Source: Euonymus europaeus
Lineage: Eukaryota; Streptophyta; Magnoliopsida; Celastrales; Celastraceae
NCBI GenBank assembly: GCA_963580455.1
Contig: OY756967.1
Span: 22,738,022 to 22,802,021 of the forward strand
DNA length: 64,000 bases
Reading direction: 5' to 3'
The position numbers were made by a program, and so were the translations under genes. This document shows, piece after piece, positions 49,103 to 62,460 of the stretch (the first letter of the stretch is position 1; each line of letters starts with the position of its first letter). The notes under the pieces were generated by a model that did no database searches, was not told the origin of the DNA, and saw nothing but the letters and a program-made list of their open reading frames with translations.

Positions 49103-52100
49103 ATGAATGTGAGCCACGCGTCGATACATCCGGTTGAAGATCCTCCGACAACTGGCGGCGGCGGCGGCGGCGGCAACAATCCTCCCAGAATCAGGATGAT
49201 GGATTTGCAGGGCATGCCAGGAACTCACGGCGGCCTCGTCCTGCGCCTCTCTCAGTTTGTTTTCGCGGTAGCTGCACTTCTCGTAATGGCCACCACCAGC
49301 GACTTTCCTTCCGTCACGGCTTTCTGGTACATATCCATTAGCTCTATCCACTTATATGATATTTTATTTCAACCTAGTTTGCTGCATATTTTGTGTTCTT
49401 ATGTACTGGAGAAAAATATATAAGAACCAAAACAACCGGTTGTTTTAGTGGGAAGTATGTACCGTCTGAATTAGGTAAAAGACTTTCCACTCGATCTGAG
49501 AGGGTCTAATTATTAGAGCTGGGTTGTGGAGGCGGGTTTCACATTTTTTGCTGTGTTGGTCTTATCTGCTGAGTTGCAATACTGTCAGCAGAATATTGTG
49601 CAGGGCTTTAACCATGGTTTCTAAGGAAACCTTCAGGAAAGTAATTCTTTAGGCTGGAATTGCTATATGGAATATTCTGCTTGCTTATTTTATTTGTGGA
49701 TTAGTGAAGGAGCAATCCTTGAACCATAACGGATATGTGTGTGAGCTTCAAAATTAGATGTTAATTGATCCATCATCCATGTACTATTTGAATTAGGTAT
49801 AGCGCTTTCCGGTTTGATCCATATCTTTCGAAGTCCTCAATGTTGTTTCCCATAGTTTGGATGTTCTACTTGTCTTCAGTGTTTGAACTCTCCTACACTT
49901 TCCACTCGATCTGAGAGGGTCTAATTATCAGAGCTGGGTTGTGGAGGCAGGTCTCACATTTTTTGCTGTGTTGGTCTTATCTGCTGAGTTGCAATGTCAG
50001 CAGAATATTGTGCAAGGCTTTAACCATGGTTTCTAAGGAAACCTTCAGGAAAGTAATTCTTTAGGCTGGAATTGCTATATGGAATAGTCTCCTTGCTTAT
50101 TTTATTTGTGGATTAATGAAGGAGCAATCCTTGAACCATAATAGATGTGTGCGAGCTTCAAAATTAGTTGTTAATTGATCCGTGTACTGTCTGAATTAGG
50201 TATAACACTTTCCAATTTGATCCATGTCTCTTGAAGTCCTCGATTTTGTTTCGCATAGTTTGGATGTTCTACTTGTCTTCAGTGTTTGAACTCTCTATAT
50301 TTCATGCTGGAAACTCAGATGTCAAGCGTTTATATGATGCAGCTTATGAGCCTATAATGTCACTAGTGAGATGTTAAACACCGATTCAAATTTCTTTGGG
50401 TACAATCTGCTTGTTTTCCCGTTAGTTTTCCCTTTGTGCTCTGGCCTTGTCCTTCCCATCCCTGATGTCAGCACATCTGCCGATTAAAATTCTTGATGTC
50501 TTCCTACAATTTGCAGATCGCTGTACTGCGAGTACTTCAGCATGAATGATTGCTAGCTGTGACGAGTATTTTGGGCTCAGGTCACACTAATGGCTTGAGG
50601 GTGCCTCTTTTCGTTTTCTTTGCTTGTGCTTAAAATGCTCTATTGCATGCACCAGTTGCTAGAGTTTTGGACTTCTTTGGCGCTTGAAGCAAATTACTAA
50701 CACTTAGTATTGCAAAATGCGTAATGTATCAGTATTATTTATGGCGCAAGTAGGTTGCTACGGAAATCTTACGGTGGAGTGTGGATAGATAATACGAGCA
50801 TTTAAATCTTTTGCTGTGCCATTCTGTCTCAAACTTTTTATATTACACATATCTTGTATATAATGCAAACCTGCAAACGGTACAATCATTTAGTTCATAG
50901 AAAATGCTTTGGGAAAGAGTTAGAGGATAGAAGAGATGGTCATGAAGCTGGTCGATCATGCAACAGCAGAATAGCATGTATTTCCAATTTGTACTATGCC
51001 GCTGACTTTTGAGCACATATATAACTATTGGAAAATACGTGCGAACATGTGGCGCAATAGTAGAGTTGTAGTAGTGTAACCTAGAGGGCACAGGTTCAAT
51101 CCCCGGAAACAGTTTCTCCACATATTATTGTGGGAGTAAGATCTGTGTATATCCTGCAGCCCCCGGCCCCACCCATTGTGAGAGTTTTGTACGTGAGAGT
51201 TGTTTACCTTTTTTATATATAACTATCAGAAAATAATGTGGTTTTTTACGTCAATGATTAATGTATTCATGACATTTACGTGTAATGACGCTGGAATTTT
51301 GTGATGTATGTATTGCATCAGCTACCTTGTTGCAGCTGCTGGCTTGCAGAGTTTGTGGAGCCTTTCCTTAGCAATTGTTGACATTTATGCCCTTCTGGTG
51401 AGGCGCTCTCTGCAGAATTATCAAGTTGTTAGTTTGTTCACCATTGGAGATGGGGTAAGATAAAATGACAACTTGCAATGCTATCTAAACTATGATAACA
51501 GATGCAACATCATCCTTTGCTTTGGTGCTAACTTTATTTTTGCCTTTTTATTTGATCCTCATTTCCACAAATTTATTTTCCTGCACAGCTGGCTGCCTCA
51601 GCGATTCAACCTAAACTGGTTGCTAGAATTTCTAGATTTTAAATGATCCTTGAAGCAGTCCTTGGATTTATAAGGACGTTGGAATGCAGCTTATAAGAGA
51701 TTTTGAACTGTCTTGATCTGCTTCTGAAACTTTCTGAATTTTTTTCCTTTCAAATAATTTGATAGTACCATTCAGTTTTCGTGAATGATTGAGAAGTGTG
51801 AATTTGTTATTTTGTTTTTTAATGTAGGTTTTTTAAACAAGCAGTCTTCAATATATTTGCATAATTGGATAGAAAAAACTAGCGTCGCCAGTTCTCTGGC
51901 TAGTATTATTGCGAAGTATCTTAATTTCGTACTCCTTAAGTCTTGAATATCCTCTGCACGCTCCCTGGAGCTTTGCCTACTGTATCCTTACTGGGAAAAA
52001 TAAATAAATCACCTTGTTTTATCCATGCTTCTTTCTTGTTTTAACATTTTTTCTTCTTCTCTCTTGGCGAAGTTTTAATAACCTTCTAATCTGCATGACT

Positions 52101-52327
52101 GCATATGAATCAAAGTACTCCTTTTTGTCCTGCAGATCACATCTACTCTTACATTTGCGGCTGCTTGTGCTTCTGCTGGCATCACTGTCCTTATTGACAA
52201 TGATCTTAGTAGTTGTGGCGAGAATCATTGTGTGCAGTTTGAAACTGCCACTGCCATGGCTTTCATTAGCTGGTTCTCTGCATTACCATCTTTTCTCCTG
52301 AACTTTTGGTCACTGGCGTCTAGATGA
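49103..52327 (+). CDS. CASP-like membrane protein, CASPL5A type
   Basis: Three exons, 49103-49326, 51322-51454 and 52136-52327, give 182 residues. The cytosolic N-terminus carries a run of seven glycines and the family block [20 protein letters not shown]. Four membrane helices follow: [54 protein letters not shown] and [20 protein letters not shown]. The extracellular loop between helices 3 and 4 has the paired cysteines of [18 protein letters not shown] and CASP-like proteins belong to the MARVEL-related four-helix family; CASPs organise the Casparian-strip membrane domain in roots, while the role of the 5A subgroup is poorly known. Length and topology match the family. Intron 1 (about 2 kb) carries a tandem duplication and a SINE. 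Confidence 0.9.
49482..50296. repeat. 415-bp tandem duplication in CASPL intron 1
   Basis: Unit 1 starts ACTTTCCACTCGATCTGAGA at 49,482 and unit 2 with the same bases at 49,897. The two agree nearly throughout, with a few small indels, down to GTTTGAACTCTC at about 50,294. Confidence 0.93.
51038..51214 (+). mobile_element. tRNA-derived SINE in CASPL intron 1
   Basis: RNA polymerase III boxes of a tRNA head are visible: an A-box-like GTGGCGCAATAGTAGAG at about 51,049 and a B box GGTTCAATCCC at 51,093, followed by a non-tRNA body and a short T-rich tail. A 21-bp target duplication (ATATATAACTAT..GAAAATA) lies at 51,017-51,037 and 51,215-51,235 with two mismatches, showing target-primed insertion. 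There is no cloverleaf, so it is not a working tRNA gene. Confidence 0.85.
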
Positions 52328-54663
52328 AAGGAGGATGAAGGAAAAATGAAACTTAAAACACGACTCATCTTGTATACCCTCTAATCTTTCTTGACCTCTT
52401 CTGCCACTTGTGTACTGCCCTTTCCTTTATCTCGAACGTGATCGCGTTGTGATGCATTTCAAGCATTTGTAAATTGGGTCACTAGATATTAAGTTGGAGG
52501 ACGAATTGATTGGATCACTCGCCAAATTTGCCATCCTTCACCATATACACGAGAAATAGCTTGACCCGAGAAGAGATTTTGTTTATGTTAACACGAGTGA
52601 AATTGAGTTTTGTATCTTTAATATCCGTGCTTGGAACTCCCTTGTATGTATGATCTCAAAAAATTGAAATTATTGCTATGAACTCCATGATTGTTGCGGG
52701 GAAGTGCCTCATTGGATTTTATTTTAAGAGAGGAGACCATCTGGTTAGTTTTTTTTTTTTGTGTGTGGATAAAGAGCACCAGAGGTGATCATGAAATTAA
52801 CGAGTACAGTCTTATTTTGATTCCTGAAAGATCTAACATTTTTTCAACTAAAAGTCATTATTGTTTCAAAATGGTCATTGAAGTTCATTTTCTGTGCCAG
52901 TCCATTTTGCAATCCATTTTCTGCTTGTGACCGTCCTTTTTTTCCAATTGATCAGCAGCCCTAGCAACTAATGGAGAGCAGTTACAGATATAAAAGAAAA
53001 CTGGAAGGGTTTGTGTGCCAAATTCGAAAAATTGAAAGAGAGCTTTTGCATGTTTTCTTTTTCGAAAAATCAATTTGATATCTATTAACGCCCAAGAACA
53101 ATAATGCAGATATAAAAGAAACGTGGAGATGAAGAACATATCGTGAAATCAATGTACAGATAGATACAGAACCAAGAAACGACTAGAACCTCAACCACGT
53201 ATCGCCGTATCGGGGGCAGATTTTTGAGATTAGGCACAGGGTTTTGAGATTTTATAGATAAAAAGAGATCCGACCTTAATTCATAATTTTTATTCTTTTA
53301 AAAATAAAAATACACATCATAAAAAAACCTATGTGACACTCCGGCTATCACGTGTCACTTTCCGGTGACCGAGTGACTTGCTGTGAAAAAATATTCATAT
53401 TTCAGGGATCATTTTAGAGAAATTTTAAACAATAATGACTGAGTTGGAAAAAAGAAGAAGTAATTATTCCAGACTAAAATAAGACTTTACTCTGAAATTA
53501 ACAAATCTGCACTAATTGAGATGCCCAAATAACGTGACCCAAAGGCCACATATTTATAATTATCTGGTAAGTGCTCCGGAAACCTTTGCATTGAACAGAA
53601 ATTGATCAATCTTTTCAATAATTAAATTCAAACACTGCTTAGGCCGGTCTGATTTTAATGTGTTGTCCTTTTCAGTTGGTGTAGAGAACAGTGAAGAGCA
53701 TGAAGGGTTTGAATTATTGCTGTACTTCAAGCTTAGATAGTGACTTTTAAAATTTTATTCTCTATCATGGACGAATGCACGTTTATGCAGCAAGGGTTCG
53801 GACTGCGGACCTTTTGGTAAACACACACAGGCAGATTCAGTCAACGAAGAATCTGACTAGAACAGTCCGAGTACATGGCAGTGTCATACCTTCCCTTCTC
53901 CTTCACAACTTCTTTTTGTCAAACTGAGCCAACCGGACTGGTGACCTACCTTTACTTGGTCACAAGAGCAAGCCACTAATCCACCGCAACTTGCTCTTAA
54001 TCTGCCTGCCTTTTACTACCCCGACAATCCAAACAGGAGAGTTTTAATGAAATCTGAAACCTATTTGAGTAAATATATGTCCCACCGTGGAAACTTGATT
54101 TAATGCCCGCACGACAAAATTGGCAAGAAAAACGTACAAGAGACAAATACTTGGACGAAATTGCCCCAAAAATACAACATTGATGCCCTTCCGTAAGCAA
54201 TCCGAATCCGGGTACCATAAAAAAAATCCATAAAAGTACAAAAGAAAATAAATAGTAAGATAACAGTTCAAACACATTACACCATGTCAGCATGACGAAA
54301 AAAAGCCAGACTTTAACAGAGGCCACAAAGGCACAAGCTCGTGGCTCCAACCTTGTCAGTAGTACTGTAGGAGTAAATAAAAGAATTCGCATACTTTTAG
54401 TAATAATTATTAAATATTCAGTATTTCCACTAAAATAAAGGACAGAAATTACAGACCTTAATTAATATCATATTTACACAGAAAAGGTAAAACAGTGGGG
54501 ATCACTAAACAGGATTAATTAAATTAATATAATTGAAAATTCAAACACCTGAAGCTGAAAGTTTCAAATATTACAAAAAATGTTATTCAAAATTTTGCTA
54601 TTTTCCCCTATTGTTTCCATTTTCAACCACATTCAGAGGGCATTGGATGAATAAATTAGAAAT
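52328..54663. other. Intergenic between convergent genes
   Basis: Contains 3' untranslated sequence of the CASP-like gene and the HD-ZIP III gene. No other exon was recognised. The 131-codon frame at 53,997-54,392 (minus) has no family features. Confidence 0.5.
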
Positions 54664-57600
54664 TCACACAAAAGACCAGTTTACAAAAGAGAAGGCAAGA
54701 CAATGGACAGTGTTCTCTTCTGCAGCAAGGACCTTCCATCCAATCGCTTGTTCATATGAAACATGGCGCCCCATTGTTGACATGCATATTCCAGAAGGCA
54801 AGTAAGTGAATCCCTGATTACAATACAAGCACACGTTTCAAGATTTCGGATTTTTGGGTGTAAAGTCAGAAAGTTAACATGTTTATGCATGCATTACATA
54901 GCTTATGGTTGAAAGTGTATTTAAGGCATTACATTGTGTTTTCAAGGTCAAGAAACACCAACTAAAGAAATTGCTGCATTGCTTGAGACACAGCAAAATG
55001 TGGCTCCATGCGCAATCTCGAGCAATGGTTGATTGCAGAAAATGAAAATACGGCCACTATTCTTGACCGCAAATGCATGCTTACTACAAGCAAAGGGAAT
55101 ACATGGAAATTCAATGAAAAAATTACCTGTTGCATTAACTTTGCAAAGTCAGCACATAATGATTTGCGGCCAGGCTCATGGAATATCTTATCTAGTGTGA
55201 TATCTTGAAGAGCAACCAGTGTAGTCTCTAGCATGTCAAGCCCGGCTTGGTTGGCAAAGATGAAAACTGGCAGCGACTACACCAAAAGACAAATGATGGT
55301 TCTCAGAGAATGAAATGAAGATCTCTATCAAACACAGTTTTTGACAAACTTAGACTAGATGTTCAGAAATAAGTAAGACGTTTCCCTTAGCAGTGTAATA
55401 ATACCTTCAATGAACAACACAAAATAGCATCCTGATGATGCCAAAGATGTTTCAACATCGAGTCACCATCCAGGGAATCAGGCCTCAGTAACTCTGCCCC
55501 TAAATAGTAACTGCAGGAACAGAAAATGACCTTCATCACTCTTTTAAGATAAAAAAAAGAGCGGCAATTAACAGCTCAGGCAACTACTTAACTAAATTAA
55601 AAAGAAGAAATGCTGACTTTAGAACTGCATTACATAAGTACGCTGGACAATAACTTGCCTGTAGCTCTGGCAGATCCATTGAGCTAAAGTAAGAGCTTCT
55701 GGAGAACCTGGAGATAACTTTGGTCCCATAGCAGGGGTTGATCCTGATGGAGATATGGCCATGGCAACCCTCTGGACAGAGGAAATCACGCTTCTGACAT
55801 ATTGGCGTGCCATTGTAGCAACATTTTCCTGTAGATCACTCTCAAAAGGGAACTGGAAAGCAATTGTCAGCACAGATCGCATGCCCTGAGATGGCGAGCC
55901 ATCTCCTGAAGATGGGTTGGTTGCAGGGCCCACTTCAAGACTGGAAGTGAGATCAAGAGTGCGATGCGTAGTCATTGTATCCTGGGCATCACCCTGCATA
56001 ATCGGTATATCAGTATGTTCTCCTAGGAATACATCAAAAAAAGGTTTCGAATAGATATGGCAAAACATGTCTCGACTGCATGGAAATCCTACAGTTGCTC
56101 TGCATTCTCATGACCAACCTGAGTGGAAAATTTACAATCAAAGCAGTATCTTAGGTCCATTGAGTAAAAAGTAAGAACTCCATGCTTAAACCCTGGCCCG
56201 ATGAGATTGCATACGGACTCGGAACAAATTGGACAAGAAACAGAAAGTGGTACATCAAACCTCAAAACCAAATATATCTTGTACAATTTCTTTTAAAGAT
56301 TTGATTTAAGCTGTCAAAAAGACATTAGGTAACAAAGTAGAAGCCAAGGGATTGCCAGCCAACAATACAGATGACAGACAAACTATGGCAGCAGAAATCC
56401 AGAAGCTCTTGCTACTTTGGTAACCATAATGCAATCTTTGAATATAAGGCGAGGAGGATAATACTAATAAGTAATCCCGACAAAGTACACTTAACTGATT
56501 TTGAATCTAGGGGAATGATGCGGAAGCCAGATGGTAGCAGTGGTGCATCATCTGGAAACATTTCATCAATTGGGGCAAAAACAAGCTCAGCACAGGCTCC
56601 CACAGCATTCTCATCAACTCCGCTACAAATCTGTCGAGGAAAATAAACTGTTAAGAGGAAAGAGACATGTGAAAACATAGACAGCATGGCCCTTTTCATT
56701 TGCACACAAAGCTGGATTATAAATTTTGAAAGTCTTCCCCACAAATATACTATCATTCACACAACCAAACCTCGAATCCCTGCTAGTGCACCTATAAATA
56801 TGCATGTACAAATATGCCATGTCCTTGTGAGTCTTAGCAGATTCGGTCACAGTAAACAGGTTTGGATTGAAAAGATTAAGAAATGTGCTGCTTGACATGT
56901 AGCACAATCCCAAACCACTCACGTGGTTAGTTGACTTAGGCTCTTAACTTTACCTGGGTCCACGGAGATGGACATAGCAGGTCTGTTGAAGATGAATCAT
57001 ATTCGCATTTGACCTAGATAAGCCATAAGGCTATTAGCCTATTATACATTTTTTAAGAGCAAGGCATTGCCAGCTACTTACACATGAACGTCCAGGGCCA
57101 TCTTGTCTAGTCCTTGTGTTGATTTCCTTTCAATGCTAGAGCACCGTTCAACCAACTCTAAGCATAGAAATACCTATCTAGGTTATTTGTAAACCAGGAT
57201 ATTGACTTCTGGATTTCACATAATTCTTATAAAAGTAACTGGTATATAACTGGCTCTTATGCCAAAATAAGAAATAGAAAGGTCACTGCACAACACATAT
57301 ACCTGCAAGAGATGAATGTCTCTTGATACAAAAGCATCTTCTTGTGCCATGGAATGGCCTTCAAGTCGAATAACTTCAAGCATCTGAGACATAAAGTTAA
57401 GAGTTATGAAGAACTGCCACAAGGATTACATGTTGAAAATCTGACAACAATTTTGTAAGAGTCATAATGCAGAAATTTGGATGAAACACAAACATAACCG
57501 ATGTTCAACCTACTAATTAACAAAAACATCTAAAGGCCACACAAGGGAGGGGGGAAAAAAAGAGAGTCCTGCACCCAAATAACGGAAAAAACAAAAAGTA

Positions 57601-60600
57601 AAGGAAACTGCATTCTTTATTTATATTAATATATTACTACTGCTTTCTGTAGCAGCCTCAAAGTAAACAGCAGAAGACCTCACACGTACAGTTCAAATGC
57701 GAAGGGAACTCTACTAGATAAGATACCTCTTCATGTTCAATTGTGTGGCCAAGTGGCATTATAATTTGGCTCCCAGTAAACCTTGTCGGCCTCATACCAG
57801 GATAGGCATACGAGCATGCCTTCAACGATGTAGCACAATAGGCATCAACATTGAAATCAGCCCACTCTGACCGGTGCTCCCTTAAAAAGCGAACTAGCAC
57901 TGCAGGAGGAACATTCTGCAGCAAATAGAAACATTCAAATTTACCAGTGGAACAGCCAGATATAAACTTCATTCCTTTTCAAATCAAGGACAATTTCCAA
58001 ACTTTGCACTGTGTTTTGCTTTGAAATCAACAAGATGAGTACAAATAAAAAATAGAACATTCAGCAATTCCCAAACAATCGATCAGAACAAATATGAACT
58101 AAGCTATGATAAAAAGAATCAGTAAATAACTAAAGGCATGGTGAACAAGTGGTTCGAGCAGTTGAATTCACTCAATTAAGCAAATAAGTAGTAACACACC
58201 AGGTAAAAGGCCATTTTTAGTTAGTAAATAAGCAAGCAACACTCAGACAATGTTAGATTACCCATTTACCCTATTCACGTGCTTACTACAAAACAGCAAC
58301 ACTGGAAACATTAAGGTTCTGAATGGTCGCTTCAAAACTTACCTGAAGCAGCATGGAAGCCCTTGCACAAAGAATCCCTCCAAGGAATGAAAGAGAATTG
58401 ATAGGGTTAGAATTAGCCAAATTCTTGGTTGTATTAACAGCAACTACTACATCTTCAGCACCATCATAACTCATCAATGACCAGCCATCATCATTGAACC
58501 CATTAACAGCATCATTGAAGCCTCTAAAAGAAAGTCAGAGATGTAGAAAATCATTAGAACAAAACCTATAGAAGCATCACGAAAAGTTAAAATATATGAG
58601 CGCAGAGATTTCTGCATTTGTACCAATACATAAAACTGAAAAAGCAAATGCAAATAAAAGTACAAATTCCAGAAGACACACCTGCTTAATCTTTGGCTAA
58701 AAGTTCTCAGAACAGCGGGCTGCCTGCCCAAACCATACACAACCTCACCACTGGTCTCCTGAGCTATTTGCCTGATGTAGCGCAGTGCCTTCATGAAAAC
58801 CATAGACTCAGTACCACTTAGTAGGAATGAGAGAGCAAGAGAGACATGTCAGCATGAAAAATCCTCTCAACTACAGCAAATTGACACCACAGAGAGTAAA
58901 CAAACAAAGAACTCTAAGCCGGAGAGTTTCACCAAACACCCAGTGCAAAAAGATCATTTGGATTTTGAACAGGTCAGATTATCATCTCTACCCACTAGAC
59001 AAGGTTCATCTCACAAAAAGAGTCTAGATTAAATAGGTGTAAAAGGTGAAGTGCAGGTTTAGTCATACAAAAAGTTAAATGTTGCTTAGAAAATAACATA
59101 ATCTGTGAGATCAATTATGAATAAAATTTGTTAAATCAATGCAGGTATACTCACAGCAATTGTCATCTTCTGGGCTACTACTTTTGATGATTCGTAAAGA
59201 GGTCGCAATACCTCAGGCACACTCCAAACCTGGGAAACGCATGAATAATTAAATAACGTTATTTGTTCTAAAAAGATGCATCCAACTGGCAGAATTTCAA
59301 ACCTGCAGATTTAAATGGTCAACAATATGGATGATTGAGCCTCCACCATCACATGGTCGAATTAAATAACCACTAGAAAGCATTTCAGCTCTCACAAACT
59401 GAGCAGCAGCAGCTTCATTAGGGCCAGCGCCGGAACCGGAAAGGGATCTTTCACAAACCTTCAGAGAGCAGAGATATATTAGTACATCAATTCAAATTCA
59501 CAAGTCAATAGAATCTTCTGTTCATCTGAAATTACACGGCAATACCATCAACAGAGGTCAGGCAATGCAAGCAACGAGTTCGCTATATGAGACGGTCCAG
59601 TTGGGATTTACATTGTGGATAAGCATATATCATATAATAACAAGTTGACACAGTAATGTAGTGAACTACAGAAGACAAGCGTACCACAAGACCACCGTTG
59701 TCTAAACTTGTAGTGTATCTTAGAGTCCAGAAATCCCTTGCAGGAGCCAGAGTTGTTGGAGCATATGTCTGAAAATATAAAATTTGATCGAGATCTTTCA
59801 ATCATGAAAAGGTAAACTGGGGAGCAGGGCTGAAGAAATCAAATCTCAACAAGTCTTGTTTACCTGAGTGTATATAAGTTCAATTGTTCCACCATTTCCT
59901 GCTGGAAACGTGGTGAAAACCTCTAGGCTCCGACAGTCCCGGAACCAAGATGGACGATCTTTCAGGATCTCTGCAATCTGTTCAAATGTCCATCAATGAC
60001 ATGCATTACACAGCACAATAGCATTAGCCACGTGAACAAGGAAAATTAACTGCAAAGAAAGAATCACATAACTTAAAGTTAATTCAAATCAGAATACATA
60101 CCTTGTTAGGCTCTAAACTTACAAGACCGCAGGCTCGAGCTGCCACTCCACTACAACGCTGTGAAATGGCAAATATCCCAACTGAATCCGGACCAGGCTG
60201 ATGTAGAAATTACAGCAGTGGGTCAGATAAACTTACGTATTGAAGTAAGAAATATAGCAGCAGATAACGTAGACCTGAAATAATGCATACCTTCATCCCA
60301 GGCATCTGGACCCAATCGACAGCAGTTCCTGTAGCCTTTGAAAGGAACTCTGCCAAGGTCTCCTCCGCTATGGAGAGAAGTCTGCAGACAGTCAGCAAAG
60401 AGAGGCGTCATAATAATGGCACTCGAAGGGTGGAAGAGTGAGAGGATAACTGGGAAAGAAGAATCAGTAACTGAGATTACCCAGCAGGGTTATTTGAGTC
60501 TCTTATCGAATGCTGCTGCGGAGTGGTAACTGCTGAATCACAACTTGCATCAGTTGCCCCAGGTGCCTGAAGGAATGTCAGCCAAGATTTGGAAATCATA

Positions 60601-61716
60601 TCAGCTTCAAAAACCAGTAGGACATTACCGATTAATCTGTCTCAATACAATTAGTCAACAAAAGTTCACATGCATTTCAGCATGATACAAATAAGACATC
60701 ATTCTAACCAAGTACCTAGAATAGGAAAATTAAAGAAAATGAAACATAGTTTTTTTTTTGAACTGTGGTCCCATAAGATAATTTCTGTATGTAAGATTGG
60801 CAATCTGGGCCAATTTTCTTAGACTAGCACCTTAAATCACCGCAGATGCAGAATTAAATTACTAAAATTAGAAATACAGTAGAAAATAACTCAGGCATCT
60901 CAATATGAATTCAAAAGGCAAAACAGTCACAGCTGATTCGCTGAAGAAGATCCAGGGCCATGAACAACAAAAGACAACAACTAAAAACTAGAGAAATTGA
61001 GAAGGACAGGAGCTAACTGTGTGCAACTGTTGCCGCATATAGCCATTCTCGCACACCAATTGAGACACTTGCTTCTGCAGTCGATCATTCTCCTCCATTA
61101 ACAACTTGTTCATTGCTGACAATTTTCGATTCACAGTCTGCAGCCTTGAAGACTCCTTTCGCTGCTTCTCTCGACACCTAACCAATTTTTAGGCCCAAAA
61201 ATAAACGAAATCAACTGAATATATATTTCAATCAAGTCCAAACCCAGAATGAAGAAAATACATAAACTTCAACTCTTGTAAGCCGAATGAACGGTTCCAA
61301 GCCCGATATTTCATTATTATCACGGAAATTTAACACTCCTAGTTCTGCCATTTGATTGACGGGATAAGAAAAACAACAAAGTTTTGTCAAGACCAAACAA
61401 ATCCCACCATCAAGAACAAACAAAAAATAGCCAAAAATGATCGAATCCGGCAACACTTTTTTTTTCTTAATCTTTTTCACCTGCGGTTTTGAAACCAGAC
61501 TTTGATCTGCTTGGGCTCGATGTTGGAAAGAATGGGACATTCCCGGATCAACTGCTGCCTCCGCAGAGAACTCGGCTTGGGACACTCAGCATAGACCCGT
61601 TCAAGTGCCTCCACCTGCTCGACCGTATACCGCACATACTTGCCGGTATCAGCGCAAAGGTGCTTGTTGATACTCCCGCTGCTGCTCTCTCTGTGCTGCG
61701 CCACCGCCATAGCCAT
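54664..61716 (-). CDS. REV: Class III HD-ZIP transcription factor, REVOLUTA type
   Basis: Eighteen exons on the minus strand give 843 residues: 61716-61481, 61177-61018, 60566-60481, 60381-60291, 60197-60102, 59977-59864, 59768-59685, 59458-59303, 59229-59155, 58788-58682, 58523-58343, 57915-57727, 57383-57303, 56630-56496, 55993-55659, 55510-55405, 55276-55127, 54813-54664. The homeodomain is about residues 25-79 (RQQLIRECPILSNIEPKQIK, then VWFQNRR), followed by the leucine zipper (LMEENDRLQKQVSQLVCENG), a START domain from about 150 (GLLSIAEETLAEFLSKATG), the HD-SAD region and the C-terminal MEKHLA domain ending AFSFVNWSFV. These factors set adaxial polarity, shoot-meristem and vascular identity. 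REV is 842 residues, and the MAMAVAQHRE start and C-terminus fit REV better than PHB, ATHB8 or ATHB15. It is post-transcriptionally controlled by miR165/166. Confidence 0.93.
60188..60300 (-). promoter_or_regulatory. miR165/166 target site, split by an intron
   Basis: In the spliced mRNA the sequence TGGGATGAAG (60,300-60,291) joins CCTGGTCCGG (60,197-60,188), giving the 20-base complement of miR165/166 within codons for PGMKPGPDS at the START-domain entrance. The intron 60,198-60,290 interrupts it. Regulation of HD-ZIP III mRNAs at this site is well established. Confidence 0.92.
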
Positions 61717-62460
61717 CTCGACAAACTCCTCAAATCCGCTTTAAAAAAAAGACACAGGGACAGAAGCTTCGCTGCCTGTTTTTTTTTTTTTTTTGGGTTG
61801 GGGGTGGGTTTATTCACTTACTTACGGCTTCAGAAGAAAGGTTCATTTGATCTTAGTAAAGTCCGTCCGCGAAAAAAAATTCTTCAAACTTATTAGAGAA
61901 AAAGAAAAGGCGAAGAGGCTTGGAGAGAAGTAAAGGTAGAAAAAGCCAGATGTTTGGTTTTGAAGGGATATAAGACTCTCAATATAGAGACATAGAAGCT
62001 CTACTTTTCTGAAAACTCCCTTATTGGTTACCAATCAATCTGCGAAACAACTCAGCTTTGAAAAACAACAAAAAGATGAGAAAAAAAAAATCAAACAATC
62101 CAACTAGTGACTTTGTTCCTTTAAGATCTTGAATCGACGTTTTTAAGACGAATTTCAAGCTGAATCGCAGTGAAAACACGGTCAAATCAACTTGAGCTCG
62201 AGAGAAGTAGTAATCTAGAGGGAGCAAGAAACAATCTCGGACTCTCTGTGCGCCACGAGAGCCAGCAGTATACGCATCACAAAGAGGTTTTTGTGTTGTT
62301 GTAGGAGAGAAGAAGAATGTAAGGAGAAAGCGAAACCCTAACCATGACTGATAAAGAAGAGAATACCAGAGGCAAGGAGAGTGACAGTGAGTGATCTCTC
62401 TAAAGCTCCTGAAACAGCGAAGCAAAAATGAAAAGAGAAGGGAGGGATAGAAATGCAGTT
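61717..62460 (-). promoter_or_regulatory. Long leader/promoter region of the REV-type gene
   Basis: There is no coding exon in this stretch. HD-ZIP III genes usually have long 5' leaders, and the pyrimidine-rich minus strand fits that. Transcription start and any leader intron cannot be placed from sequence alone. Confidence 0.4.

Noticed and set aside
49028..49351. Antisense frame over the first CASP-like exon
   Set aside because: It is a shadow of the GC-rich coding exon and has no family features.
51049..51110. A and B boxes suggesting a tRNA gene
   Set aside because: No cloverleaf or anticodon arm can be formed, and the 21-bp target duplication shows it is a SINE.
53997..54392. 131-codon minus-strand frame
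   Set aside because: It is cysteine- and leucine-rich without any domain, splice context or codon pattern of a gene.
55619..55658. Extension of REV exon 15 to the next GT donor or to an open-frame end
   Set aside because: It shifts the frame against the next exon and breaks the conserved QSYSYYLGAELL block.
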